A DNA stretch of 37,845 nucleotides from an uncultured Aureimonas sp. (GTDB lineage Bacteria; Pseudomonadota; Alphaproteobacteria; Rhizobiales; Rhizobiaceae): contig NZ_CAJYIU010000102.1 of the NCBI RefSeq assembly GCF_913775355.1, forward strand, positions 1 to 37,845, given 5' to 3'. Positions 16,418-24,476 of this stretch are shown one piece after another (the first letter of the stretch is position 1; each line of letters begins with the position of its first letter). The position numbers were made by a program, and so were the translations under genes. The notes under the pieces were generated by a model that did not search any database, was not told the DNA's origin, and worked only from the letters and a program-made list of their open reading frames with translations.

Positions 16418-17448
16418 CGACCGCGCGCGCAGCGACCATCTTCAGCGCAGAGGACCTTCGGGTCGTGGACCGTGACCTCGGGGACCTCGCTCCCGGCCTC
16501 GTGCGCATCCGCTTCGGTGCCGGCGGCATCTGCGGCTCGGACATGCACTACTTCCGCCACGGCAAGACGGGCGACTACGTGGTGCGCGAGCCGCTGGTTC
16601 TCGGCCACGAGATTTCCGGCATCGTCGAGGCCGTCGGCTCCGAGGTGATCGGTCTCCAGCCGGGCACGCGCGTCGCGGTGAACCCGTTCCGCCCCTGCGG
16701 CCATTGCCCCCGCTGCCGCGAGGGTCGGGCGAACCTTTGCGAAAACGTCTTCTTCATGGGCTCCGCCTCGAAGAATCCCCACATGCAGGGCGGTTTTTCC
16801 AGCTACTTCGATACGACGCCCGGCCAGTGCGTGCCGGTGCCGGACCATGTCGCGATCGAAGCCGCCGCGCTGGCCGAACCGCTGGCGGTCTGCCTCCATG
16901 CGGTGAAGCGTGCGGGCGACCTCTCCGGCAAGTCGGTCGCAATCGTCGGCGCGGGACCCATCGGCCTCTTCACGCTCCTGTCGGCGCGTCTGAAGGGCGC
17001 CGACCGGCTCACCGTCGTCGACATGGCGGCCGCCCCCCTCGCCTTCGCGACCAAGCTCGGCGCCGACGAGGTGATCGACCTGTCGAAGGATGCCGAAGGC
17101 TTCTCGAAGATCACGCCGCCCGACGTCGTGTTCGAGGTGTCCGGCACGCCGGCGGGCCTGTCCTCCGCAATCCAGAACGCGCGCCGCGGCGGAACGGTGG
17201 TCCAGGTCGGCAACCTCGCCGCCGGGCCGCTGCCGATCCCCGCGAACTCGGTCATGTCGAAGGAACTCGACCTTCTCGGCTCGTTCCGCTTCGACGTGGA
17301 GTTCGCCGAAGCGGTCGGTCTGATCTCCGAAGGCAAGGTCGACGTCCTGTCGATCGTCACCGCGCGCCGGCCGCTGACCGATGCGCCGGATGCCTTCCGA
17401 CTGGCGCTCGATCGCAGCCAGAGCGTCAAGGTCGTCCTGACGGCCTGA
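16414..17448 (+). CDS. Zinc-dependent dehydrogenase, L-idonate 5-dehydrogenase-like
   Basis: A 344-residue medium-chain dehydrogenase. The catalytic zinc ligands are Cys40 (GGICGSDMHYF) and His65-Glu66 (LGHEISG), and the structural zinc is held by Cys95, Cys98, Cys101 and Cys109. The cofactor motif is VGAGPIGLF. The sequence DMHYFRHGKTGDYVVREP resembles IdnD, which oxidises L-idonate to 5-keto-D-gluconate; sorbitol dehydrogenases are the next closest group. Being the last gene of a TRAP operon that also has an Ldh/YiaK-type reductase nearby, it supports a sugar-acid substrate. The true start is the ATG at 16414 inside the dctM stop (ATGA); an ATG upstream in the frame lies within dctM. Confidence 0.9.
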   Translation: MTTARAATIFSAEDLRVVDRDLGDLAPGLVRIRFGAGGICGSDMHYFRHGKTGDYVVREPLVLGHEISGIVEAVGSEVIGLQPGTRVAVNPFRPCGHCPRCREGRANLCENVFFMGSASKNPHMQGGFSSYFDTTPGQCVPVPDHVAIEAAALAEPLAVCLHAVKRAGDLSGKSVAIVGAGPIGLFTLLSARLKGADRLTVVDMAAAPLAFATKLGADEVIDLSKDAEGFSKITPPDVVFEVSGTPAGLSSAIQNARRGGTVVQVGNLAAGPLPIPANSVMSKELDLLGSFRFDVEFAEAVGLISEGKVDVLSIVTARRPLTDAPDAFRLALDRSQSVKVVLTA

Positions 17449-17451
17449 ACC

Positions 17452-18588
17452 TCAACTCTCTTCGTCGCCGGCGGGCTCGTCGTCCTGCCGGCGTCCCCGA
17501 CGCCAATAAGCTACCACGAGGTGCTGGTTCTTCTTCAGCCCGAGATCCTTGCGGCAGAAGCGGCGGATGGCCTTGAAGGCCCCGAACTCGCACCCAGCCC
17601 AGACGAAGGGCGCGGGCCCGCCGGCCGCGACGGTCGATCGCGCCGCGTCCTGCAGGAGCGTCGTGGTGCCGGCCGGTGCGCCGTTGCGATGCAGCCAACG
17701 CAGGATCATGCCTGGCGGATGAACGAGCGCCTGCTCGTCGGCCGGTCCATCCACCTCGATGATGGCATGACCGGTCGCGGTCTCAGGCATTCCCTCCAGC
17801 GTGCGCGCGATCGCGGGCAGCGCCGTTTCGTCGCCGAGAAGTAGATACCGTTCGGCTTCGCCGACCTCGCCGCCGCCCGGACCCAGCAGGCCGACGGGAT
17901 CGCCGGGCGCCGCTTCGCGCGACCACCGGCAGCCGGCACCGGGCGGATCGTGCAGGACCACGTCGATATCGAGATGCCCGGCTGCCGGATCGATGCGGCG
18001 GATCGTGTAGACGCGGGTGACGAGTTCGTCCTCGCCCTGCGGCCAGACCGGCAACGCGGCGGGACCGGCGTGCGGCCAGACCGGCGCCCGCCCCTTCGGC
18101 GGAAACAGGAGCCGCACGTGGAGGCCGCCGGTCGCAAAGCGCGCGAGGTCGCGGCCCGTCAGGCGGACACGCCGCATGTGCGGCGTCACCTGATGGGCGG
18201 ACACGACGCGCATCTCGCGGAAGTGAGCGAGTTCCCTCGTATCGGCACCGTCGCCGCTCCAGACGAGCGGCGGACAGGCGTCGCCGAGGATGTGCTGGAG
18301 ATAGTAGGCGATGACGCCCTTGGCGACGCCATGCTGCCCCGCCTCGCGCCCTTCCACCACGACGGTGAGGACCTCGCCGGAAAAACGCAACCGGGTGTCG
18401 CAGTCGTAGACGGTGAGACGCGTTTCCCTGTCCGGATTGATCGGCCCGGTCCAGTCCTCGTCGAGATGCTTCAGAAGATGGTCGAGGAACGCCTCGCGTT
18501 TGGGGACCGCCGTCGCCAGACGGGAGGTCAGCGGGCGCGTCGGGTCCGCCGCCCGGACGGGCGAGGCGCTTGTGTCGATCTGGTCCAT
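17452..18588 (-). CDS. Siderophore-interacting protein (ferric-siderophore reductase) with DUF2218 N-terminal domain
   Basis: A 378-residue cytoplasmic flavoprotein. Residues about 15-105 resemble DUF2218. The rest is the SIP/ViuB fold: the FAD-binding RVYTIRRID, AGHLDIDVVLH with a GxGC(R)WS block, GDETALPAIARTLEGMP, and a C-terminal WAGCEFGAFKAIRRFCRKD followed by HLVVAYWRRG. Such proteins reduce Fe(III) in imported siderophores to free the iron. The ATG at 18588 was chosen for its AGGGGAG ribosome binding site. It is convergent with the dehydrogenase at 17448 (3 bases between stops) and divergent from the ABC importer at 18774, with a putative iron-responsive box in the shared region. Confidence 0.92.
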   Translation of the reverse strand: MDQIDTSASPVRAADPTRPLTSRLATAVPKREAFLDHLLKHLDEDWTGPINPDRETRLTVYDCDTRLRFSGEVLTVVVEGREAGQHGVAKGVIAYYLQHILGDACPPLVWSGDGADTRELAHFREMRVVSAHQVTPHMRRVRLTGRDLARFATGGLHVRLLFPPKGRAPVWPHAGPAALPVWPQGEDELVTRVYTIRRIDPAAGHLDIDVVLHDPPGAGCRWSREAAPGDPVGLLGPGGGEVGEAERYLLLGDETALPAIARTLEGMPETATGHAIIEVDGPADEQALVHPPGMILRWLHRNGAPAGTTTLLQDAARSTVAAGGPAPFVWAGCEFGAFKAIRRFCRKDLGLKKNQHLVVAYWRRGRRQDDEPAGDEES

Positions 18589-18623
18589 GCCGGCTCCCCT
18601 TCGATGATCCGGCCTACGATTTG

Positions 18624-18640
18624 TTGACTTCATTAGTCAA
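18624..18640. promoter_or_regulatory. Putative iron-rhodo (IRO) box, RirA-type operator
   Basis: TTGACT (18624-18629) and AGTCAA (18635-18640) form a perfect inverted repeat around TCATT. The core matches the TGA-N9-TCA pattern described for the RirA iron-responsive site in rhizobia (TGA at 18625-18627, TCA at 18637-18639). It lies in the divergent region between the siderophore-interacting protein and the ABC binding protein, and its TTGACT arm could act as a -35 in either direction. Confidence 0.7.
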
Positions 18641-18773
18641 GTTTATGCGGTCCGGGCGCAGAGGTTTCTTCGCAGCGCACTCTCGACTTTCGCGGGGGCT
18701 TATGGTGCCTATGGCCGCCGTTGCGAAGGGCTCGCACGGCGCTGCGTGCGTCGCGAAGGGGAGACTCACCGAT

Positions 18774-20279
18774 ATGCCGATGTTCTCGTCCCGCCTCCTG
18801 ACCCTCATGGCCGGCGCGGTGATGCTGCTCGGCGCCGCAAGCGCCGCATCGGCGGAGCCGCGCGATTCGATCCGTCTCGGCATGAGCATCGAGCCCGCGG
18901 GCCTCGACCCGACCGTCGCGGCGCCGGTCGCCATCGGACAGGTCGTCTGGCAGAACGTCTTCGAGGGGCTGACCCGCATCGACGCGGACGGAAAGGTCCT
19001 GCCGCAGCTCGCGACCGGCTGGACGCTGTCCGACGACAGCCGGGCGATCACGTTCCGCCTCCGCGAGAACGTGACCTTCCACAACGGCGCGCGTTTCGAT
19101 TCCGGCACGGCGAAGTTCACCCTCGACCGCGCGCGGGGCGAGACGTCGACCAATCCGCAGAAGCAGTTCTTCCAGGTCATCGACAGCATCGAGACGCCCG
19201 ACGCCGCGACACTCGTGCTGCGGCTGAAGGAGCCGTCCGCCAACCTTCTCTATTGGTTGGCCTGGCCCGCCTCCGTGATGGTGGAGCCGGGTTCGGCCGA
19301 AACCAACCGGTCGCAGCCGGTCGGCACCGGTCCGTTCCGCTTCGCCGAGTGGCGGCCGGGCGACCGCGTGCGCCTGGAGCGCGCGGAGCGCTACTGGGAC
19401 GAGGCCAACCGCCCGGCCCTCGCGAGCGCCGAGTTCCGCTTCATCGCCGACCCACAGGCGCAGGCGACGGCGATCCGCTCCGGCGATGTCGACGCGATCC
19501 CAGAGTTCATCGCGACGGAGCTTTACAAGAGCTTCGAGGGCGACGAGCGCCTCGCGAGCGTCGTCGGCAACACCGAGCTGAAGGTCGTCGCCGGCATGAA
19601 TGCCCGGCGCAAGCCGTTCGACGATCCGCGGGTGCGCCGTGCCCTGATGATGGCTGTCGACCGGGCGGGCCTCGTCGAGGCCGCGATGAACGGGTTCGGC
19701 CAGCCGATCGGCAGCCATTACACGCCGAACGACCCCGGCTATCGCGACCTGACCGGTGTGGCGCCCTACGACCCGGACGCCGCCAAGGCGCTTCTGGCGG
19801 AGGCCGGCTATCCCGATGGGTTCAAGACCACGATCCGCGTGCCGCAGATGTCCTACGCGACGCGCTCGTCCGAGGTGCTGCAGGCGCTGCTCGCCGAGAT
19901 CGGCGTCACCGTCGAGATCGTGCCGACCGAGTTTCCCGCCGTCTGGGTCGATCAGGTGCTGAAGGGCCACGACTTCGACATGACGATCGTCGCCCATGCC
20001 GAACCGCTCGACATCGGTATCTACGCCCGCCCGAACTACTATTTCGGCTACCAGAGCGATGCGTTCAATCAGGCCAATCACGAGGCCGAGCGCGCGGTGG
20101 ACGACGCCGCTCGGCTGGAGCATTACGGACGTGCTCAGGAAATCCTCGCGCAGGACCTGCCCGCCCTCTACCTCTTCGTGATGCCCAAGCTCGGGCTGTG
20201 GGACAAGCGCCTGACGGGCCTGTGGACCAACGAGCCCATCCCCTCCAACGACCTTACCGACGTCCGCTGGACGCGGTGA
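18774..20279 (+). CDS. Dpp/Opp-type ABC transporter, periplasmic binding protein (SBP family 5)
   Basis: A 501-residue periplasmic binding protein with a signal peptide ending near ASAASA (residue 26-28). SBP_bac_5 landmarks are EPAGLDPTVAAP, VWQNVFEGLTRIDADGKVLP, LATGWTLSDDSRAITFRLRE, VTFHNGARFDS, GTGPFRF and DDPRVRRALMMAVDR. The family binds peptides, nickel, haem, opines or some siderophores. The divergent siderophore-interacting protein and the iron box between them make an iron chelate the favoured ligand; this is inference. The ATG at 18774 follows AAGGGGAGA; the ATG at 18780 is also possible. The permease genes follow on the same strand. Confidence 0.9.
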   Translation: MPMFSSRLLTLMAGAVMLLGAASAASAEPRDSIRLGMSIEPAGLDPTVAAPVAIGQVVWQNVFEGLTRIDADGKVLPQLATGWTLSDDSRAITFRLRENVTFHNGARFDSGTAKFTLDRARGETSTNPQKQFFQVIDSIETPDAATLVLRLKEPSANLLYWLAWPASVMVEPGSAETNRSQPVGTGPFRFAEWRPGDRVRLERAERYWDEANRPALASAEFRFIADPQAQATAIRSGDVDAIPEFIATELYKSFEGDERLASVVGNTELKVVAGMNARRKPFDDPRVRRALMMAVDRAGLVEAAMNGFGQPIGSHYTPNDPGYRDLTGVAPYDPDAAKALLAEAGYPDGFKTTIRVPQMSYATRSSEVLQALLAEIGVTVEIVPTEFPAVWVDQVLKGHDFDMTIVAHAEPLDIGIYARPNYYFGYQSDAFNQANHEAERAVDDAARLEHYGRAQEILAQDLPALYLFVMPKLGLWDKRLTGLWTNEPIPSNDLTDVRWTR

Positions 20280-20293
20280 GCTGACGCTTCGCC

Positions 20294-21241
20294 TTGCCGA
20301 GCCTCCTTCTCCGGCGACTGGTAGGCTTCGGCATCTTTCTCGTCGCGGTCTCGCTGGTCGTCTTCGTCGTCTTCGATCTACTGCCGGGGGATCCGGCGGC
20401 GGTCATGCTCGGCACCTCGGCGCGACCCGATACGCTGGTGGCACTACGAGCCGAGCTCGGGCTCGACCGACCGGTCCTCGTGCGGTGGCTTTCCTGGCTC
20501 GGCGCCGCTGCGACCGGTGATTTCGGTCGCTCCCTCACCTACGGGATGCCGGTCTCCGGACTGATCGCGCAGCGGATGGCGATCACGCTGCCGCTCGCCT
20601 TCCTGTCGCTGGCGGTCGCGCTCGCGCTCGGTCTGTCGACCGGCTTCTTCGCCGCGCGCCGGCCGGGCGGATGGGCGGATCGGCTCGCGGTCGTGTTCGC
20701 GCAGGGCGGCATGGCGGTCCCGAACTTCTGGATCGGCCTCCTCCTGATCCTCGTCTTCTCCGGGACGCTCGGCTGGATGCCGGGTGGCGGCTTTCCCGGA
20801 TGGGATGCAGGTGTCGGCCCTGCCCTGCGCTCGTTGCTGATGCCGGCCGTAGCGCTCGCCATCCCGCAGGCCGCCGTCCTCTGCCGCGTCGCGCGCGGCG
20901 CCCTGATGGACACGGCGAGCGAGGACTTCCTGCGCACCGCCCGCGCGAAGGGCCTATCCGAGACGCAGGCGCTCCTTCGCCATGGCGTGCCGAACGCGCT
21001 GCCGCCGATCCTCACCATCGTCGGCTTCCAGTTCGCCTACCTCGTCGCCGGCGCGGTCCTCGTCGAAAACGTCTTCGCCCTGCCGGGACTGGGTCAGCTC
21101 GCCTATCAGGCGCTCGCCCAGCGCGATCTCGTCACGATGCAGGCCGTTGCGCTGCTTCTGGCGGGAATGGTCGTGGCGGTGAACGCCGTCGTCGACCTCG
21201 TGCAGGTCTGGGTGGACCCGCGCACGCGATCGGCGACCTGA
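20294..21241 (+). CDS. Dpp/Opp-type ABC transporter permease 1 (DppB-like)
   Basis: A 315-residue permease with six predicted membrane helices. The N terminus RRLVGFGIFLVAVSLVVFVV followed by LLPGDPA is typical of DppB-type subunits, as is ELGLDRPVLVRWLSWL and the ATPase-contact segment EDFLRTARAKGLSETQALLR. It should pair with the second permease to form the channel for the binding protein encoded just upstream. The start is a TTG at 20294, 14 bases after the previous stop, with no clear ribosome binding site, so it may depend on translation of the upstream gene. Its TGA stop shares one base with the next ATG. Confidence 0.9.
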   Translation: MPSLLLRRLVGFGIFLVAVSLVVFVVFDLLPGDPAAVMLGTSARPDTLVALRAELGLDRPVLVRWLSWLGAAATGDFGRSLTYGMPVSGLIAQRMAITLPLAFLSLAVALALGLSTGFFAARRPGGWADRLAVVFAQGGMAVPNFWIGLLLILVFSGTLGWMPGGGFPGWDAGVGPALRSLLMPAVALAIPQAAVLCRVARGALMDTASEDFLRTARAKGLSETQALLRHGVPNALPPILTIVGFQFAYLVAGAVLVENVFALPGLGQLAYQALAQRDLVTMQAVALLLAGMVVAVNAVVDLVQVWVDPRTRSAT

Positions 21242-22059
21242 TGCGCAAGCGACGAAACCTGCGCCTTACGGCAGGCCTTGCGATCGTCGCGCCACTGGTC
21301 GCGGCGGCGCTCGTCGCGCCGTTCTGGACACCCTCAGCCGCGCCGCTCCGCCTGCGCCTCGGCGAGCGACTCGAAGCGCCGTTCGCCGGCGGCCTTCTCG
21401 GGACGGACCAGCTCGGCCGCGATGTCCTGTCGCTTTTAATGCTCGGCGCGGGTAACAGCCTCGCGACCGCGGCCACCGCCATCCTGATCGCCGCGATCCT
21501 CGGTGCCGTCGTCGGCCTGATCGCCGCCGAGACGGCCGGACGCACCGGATCGGCGCTGATGCGGGGGGCGGACGTGCTCTTCGCCTTTCCGCCACTCCTC
21601 TCGGCGATGATGCTCGCCGCAGCGCTCGGCACCGGCTTCTGGAGCGCGACCACCGCAATCGCGCTGTTCACGCTTCCGGTCTTTGCGCGGGTGACGCGCT
21701 CCACCACCGCATCGGTCCTCGCGCGCGATTTCGTGGCGGCGGCGCGCGCGCTCGGCCGCAGCGGCCCGGCCATCGCCCGCCACCATGTCCTGCCGAACAT
21801 CGCCGGTGTTCTGGCGATCCAGATTTCCCTGCAGATGGGGCTCGCGATCCTGACGGAGGCCGGGCTCGGCTATCTCGGTCTCGGCCGCCCGCCGCCGACG
21901 CCGTCTTGGGGGCGCATGCTGGCCGACGCGCAGACTTACATGGCGTCGGCACCCTGGCTGGCGCTGGCGCCCGGTGCCGCGATCGCGCTGGCGGTCCTCG
22001 GCTTCAACCTCATCGGCGATGGCCTGCGCGACCGGCTCGACCCGCGCGCCAGACGCTAG
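21241..22059 (+). CDS. Dpp/Opp-type ABC transporter permease 2 (DppC-like)
   Basis: A 272-residue permease. After a basic start (MRKRRNLRL) come six hydrophobic segments. DppC landmarks are LLGTDQLGRDVLSLLMLGA early on, RDFVAAARALGRSGPAIARH as the ATPase-contact loop, and LTEAGLGYLGLGRPPPTPSW near the end. The ATG at 21241 overlaps the previous stop by one base (TGATG). A longer frame upstream runs through the first permease in another phase and is rejected. The ATPase genes (dppD, dppF) that normally follow are absent: the next gene is on the other strand and overlaps this one by four bases. Confidence 0.92.
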   Translation: MRKRRNLRLTAGLAIVAPLVAAALVAPFWTPSAAPLRLRLGERLEAPFAGGLLGTDQLGRDVLSLLMLGAGNSLATAATAILIAAILGAVVGLIAAETAGRTGSALMRGADVLFAFPPLLSAMMLAAALGTGFWSATTAIALFTLPVFARVTRSTTASVLARDFVAAARALGRSGPAIARHHVLPNIAGVLAIQISLQMGLAILTEAGLGYLGLGRPPPTPSWGRMLADAQTYMASAPWLALAPGAAIALAVLGFNLIGDGLRDRLDPRARR

Positions 22060-22757
22060 AAGGCGATCTCGGCGACGAGCGGTAGGTGATCCGACGCAGG
22101 CGCCGCCGCCCGCACCGCCTTGATCGAGCGCAAGGTGACGGTCCGCGAGGCATACAGGCGGTCGAGGCAGGCGAAGGGCCGTCCCACCGGCCAGGTCGGC
22201 ACCGGCCGATGCACGGGAAGCGCCGCCTTCAGGGCATGGTGGACGGGACCGGAGCGCCGCCACTCGTTGAAGTCGCCGAGCGCCACTGTCGGCAGGTCGG
22301 GTTTGACGAGCGAGGCGACGAAGGCGCCCTGCCGGGGGCGGGCCCGCGGATCGAGCCCGAAATGGGCGGAGAGGACGCGCAAGCGGCCGAGCGGAGTGAC
22401 GACCACCGCCTCGATGACCCCGCGAGGCTCCATGCCCGGGCCCGGAAGTCGATGCAGGGAAACGTGCTCGAACGGATGGCGCGACCAGAGCGCGTGGCCG
22501 TATTCGCGGCTCGGTGGTCCGAAGAGCCGCGTTTCCGCCAGATGGCCGCCGAGCGCATCCCGGACCCGTTCGAAGGCTTCGGGAAGACGACCGAGATGGG
22601 TCCGCCCATCGACCTCCTGGAGCGCGACGATATCGGCTGAGAAGCTTTCGACGACGCGAAAGGAGCGCTCGGGATCGGGCAGCCGCCCCTCCCCGACGAA
22701 ACCGTGCAGGTTCCAGGTCGCGATGCGAACGGTCTCAGGTCTGTCCGGTGCCGACAC
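22056..22757 (-). CDS. Endonuclease/exonuclease/phosphatase (EEP) fold protein
   Basis: A 233-residue protein of the DNase I-like EEP superfamily, metal-dependent phosphodiesterases or phosphatases. The motifs are in order and intact: RIATWNLHGF (Asn), IVALQEVDGR (Glu), LSAHFGLD, VALGDFNEW (Asp, Asn) and the final SDHLPLVAEI (Asp, His). There is no signal peptide or membrane anchor, so it is probably cytoplasmic. The substrate could be DNA, a phospholipid or a phosphorylated sugar. It begins inside the last 23 bases of the sugar transferase on the same strand, so the two are translationally linked, a hint towards envelope or phospholipid metabolism. It converges on the second Dpp-type permease with a four-base overlap. 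Confidence 0.88.
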   Translation of the reverse strand: MSAPDRPETVRIATWNLHGFVGEGRLPDPERSFRVVESFSADIVALQEVDGRTHLGRLPEAFERVRDALGGHLAETRLFGPPSREYGHALWSRHPFEHVSLHRLPGPGMEPRGVIEAVVVTPLGRLRVLSAHFGLDPRARPRQGAFVASLVKPDLPTVALGDFNEWRRSGPVHHALKAALPVHRPVPTWPVGRPFACLDRLYASRTVTLRSIKAVRAAAPASDHLPLVAEIAF

Positions 22758-23298
22758 GGTCTCCGCGCCCCTTTCCGGTGATCGTCTGGAAGATCAGAAG
22801 GATGTCGCCGAGGAAGCTGCGCGTCGCGAGATAGCGCGCGTCCGTCTCGGCCAGCCGCTCGGGTTGCGACATGTCGATCTCGTGGACCTGCGCGAGCCCG
22901 GTGATTCCCGGACGCAGGGCAAAGACGCCGCGGGCGCGCCGCGCGGCGATCACGTCGGCCTGAACCGGCAGCGACGGCCGGGGCCCGACGAAGCTCATTT
23001 CGCCCTTCAGGACGTTCCACAATTGCGGAAGCTCGTCGAGCTTCCACTTGCGCAGCGCAGCGCCGAGATGCGTCACCGCCGAGACCGGCGTATCATGCGA
23101 AGCCGCGGAAATCGTGCCCTGGCGCATGGTGCGCAGCTTGTAGCAGGTGAAGGTCCGCTCGCCCCGGCCCACCCTTTCCTGCGCGAAGATTCCCGGCCCC
23201 GGACTGTCGCGGCGCACCAGCGCGGCGAGGATCAGGATCACCGGACCGAACACGATCAGACCCGCGGCGCTTGCCAGAATGTCGAACACACGCTTCAT
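22735..23298 (-). CDS. Monotopic sugar transferase (undecaprenyl-phosphate glycosyl-1-phosphate transferase family)
   Basis: A 187-residue enzyme of the bacterial sugar transferase family (WcaJ/PglC-type catalytic domain). One N-terminal re-entrant hydrophobic segment (FDILASAAGLIVFGPVILIL) precedes the domain, marked by RVGRGERTFTCYKLRTM, the KLDELPQLWNVLKGEMSFVG block, PRP, and the LRPGITGLAQV region. Such small enzymes move a sugar phosphate onto undecaprenyl phosphate to begin a surface polysaccharide or glycoprotein glycan. The ATG at 23298 is the natural start; the longer frame is antisense to the epimerase gene. It is divergent from that epimerase, with 51 bases between starts, suggesting a small envelope-glycan pair. 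Confidence 0.92.
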   Translation of the reverse strand: MKRVFDILASAAGLIVFGPVILILAALVRRDSPGPGIFAQERVGRGERTFTCYKLRTMRQGTISAASHDTPVSAVTHLGAALRKWKLDELPQLWNVLKGEMSFVGPRPSLPVQADVIAARRARGVFALRPGITGLAQVHEIDMSQPERLAETDARYLATRSFLGDILLIFQTITGKGRGDRVGTGQT

Positions 23299-23349
23299 GG
23301 GTGGCGAGTGCCGCGAAAACGCGGCCAGAGCAAGTGGGGACGATCCGAC

Positions 23350-24282
23350 GTGCGCATTCTCGTGACCGGGGCCTCCGGCTTTATCGGCCGGCACCTCGTC
23401 GCCCATCTCATCGAACACGGTGACGACGCGGTCGCCGTGTCGCGGGGACGCGACGGCGTTCCGGGCGACCTCCGCGAGATCGACGGCTGGGCGGGCTGGC
23501 CGAGCCGGCTGGACGCCGTCATCCACCTTGCGGCCCTCAACCCGGCGCGCGGCGAGCCGGCGGCCAGCGACGACGCGGCGCTGATGGCGGCCAACGTCTC
23601 GGCGACGAAGGCGCTGGCGGGGGCGGCAGCAAGGCGCGGCGTGCCGCGCGTGGTCTACGCCTCGACCAACCTCGTGCATCCGCTGACCTCGGAACCCTTC
23701 GACGAGAGCGCCCCCGAAGAGCCGCAGAACGCCTATGCCGCGTCGAAGCTGGCCGGCGAGACCGCGCTGAGGCAGGGCCTCGAGGGGTCGCAGACGGACG
23801 GCGTCGTCCTGCGCCTACCACCGGTCTACGGCCCCGGCGGTCGCGGCGGCGTCGCCGCGCTCTTGCGCGTGTCCAGCCTGCCGATCCCCTTACCCCTGGC
23901 CGCGCCGAGCGCCAGCCGCAGCCTTCTGTCGATCGCCAACGCAGTGGACGCCCTGACGCTGGCGGCCACCGCGCCCGAGGCGGCCGGCGGCACGTTCCTC
24001 GTCTGCGACGGCGAGCCTTGGAGCTTGGGGGAGATGGTCGCGTTCGCGCGGCAGGAGATGGGTCGCTCACCGCGCCTCTTCTCGCTGCCGACCCATACGC
24101 TGGCTCGCATCGCCAGCCTCGCCGGCCGGCGCAAGCAGTACGAGCACGTCTTCGGCTCGCTGGTGGTCGACGACAACGCCTTCCGGACGGCTGCCGGATG
24201 GCATCCGCCGGAGACCACGGAGGACGGGCTGCGCCGAATGCTGCGCGATCTGCATCTGAAGCGCCGCGGCAAGCGGCGATAG
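23350..24282 (+). CDS. NAD-dependent epimerase/dehydratase (extended SDR), sugar-nucleotide type
   Basis: A 310-residue extended SDR. The NAD motif TGASGFIG is at residues 6-13, with the VIHLAA block, the YASTNLVHP active-site serine/threonine region, and the catalytic Tyr-Lys in NAYAASKLAGE. The C-terminal part (SRSLLSIANAVDAL, GGTFLVCDGEPWS) resembles UDP-glucose/GlcNAc 4-epimerase-like proteins next to undecaprenyl sugar transferases. It probably makes or modifies the nucleotide sugar used by the divergent transferase; the exact reaction is not decidable. The start is a GTG at 23350 after a TGGGGA sequence. The far longer upstream extension of this frame is antisense to the transferase and is rejected. 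Confidence 0.9.
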   Translation: MRILVTGASGFIGRHLVAHLIEHGDDAVAVSRGRDGVPGDLREIDGWAGWPSRLDAVIHLAALNPARGEPAASDDAALMAANVSATKALAGAAARRGVPRVVYASTNLVHPLTSEPFDESAPEEPQNAYAASKLAGETALRQGLEGSQTDGVVLRLPPVYGPGGRGGVAALLRVSSLPIPLPLAAPSASRSLLSIANAVDALTLAATAPEAAGGTFLVCDGEPWSLGEMVAFARQEMGRSPRLFSLPTHTLARIASLAGRRKQYEHVFGSLVVDDNAFRTAAGWHPPETTEDGLRRMLRDLHLKRRGKRR

Positions 24283-24291
24283 GACGGGACG

Positions 24292-24465
24292 ATGACCCAC
24301 GCTCCGATCGATCCGGCCAAGCTGAAGCGGCAGAAGAGGCTGGAGGAAACGCTGCGCGAGAATCTGCGCCGCCGCAAGGAACAGGCGCGGGGCCGGGCCG
24401 AAGCACCGGCCGACGACTCGCAACCCGATGCGGACGCGGACGGACACGACGAGAGCGCCGACTGA
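24292..24465 (+). CDS. Small charged protein (57 residues), conserved-looking, unknown function
   Basis: A short gene that starts 9 bases after the epimerase stop, with GGACGGGA just upstream of ATG 24292. The product begins MTHAPIDPAKLKRQKRLEET, continues with a run of arginine, lysine and glutamate likely to form one long amphipathic helix (about residues 9-38), and ends in an acidic Asp-rich tail. I recall similar 50-70-residue proteins being common in Rhizobiales, without a known role. The strong charge pattern (basic helix, acidic tail) suggests binding to RNA, DNA or a protein partner, which is speculation. Codon use is like that of its neighbours. It ends 78 bases before hemA. Confidence 0.65.
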   Translation: MTHAPIDPAKLKRQKRLEETLRENLRRRKEQARGRAEAPADDSQPDADADGHDESAD

Positions 24466-24476
24466 CGCGAGCGCTT

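Noticed and set aside
20671-21240. N-terminal extension of the second Dpp-type permease
   Set aside because: Out-of-phase reading of the first permease; the TGATG coupling at 21239-21243 gives a normal-length protein.
22120-23349. N-terminal extension of the epimerase frame upstream of 23350
   Set aside because: Runs antisense through the EEP and sugar transferase genes; the Rossmann motif begins right after the GTG at 23350.
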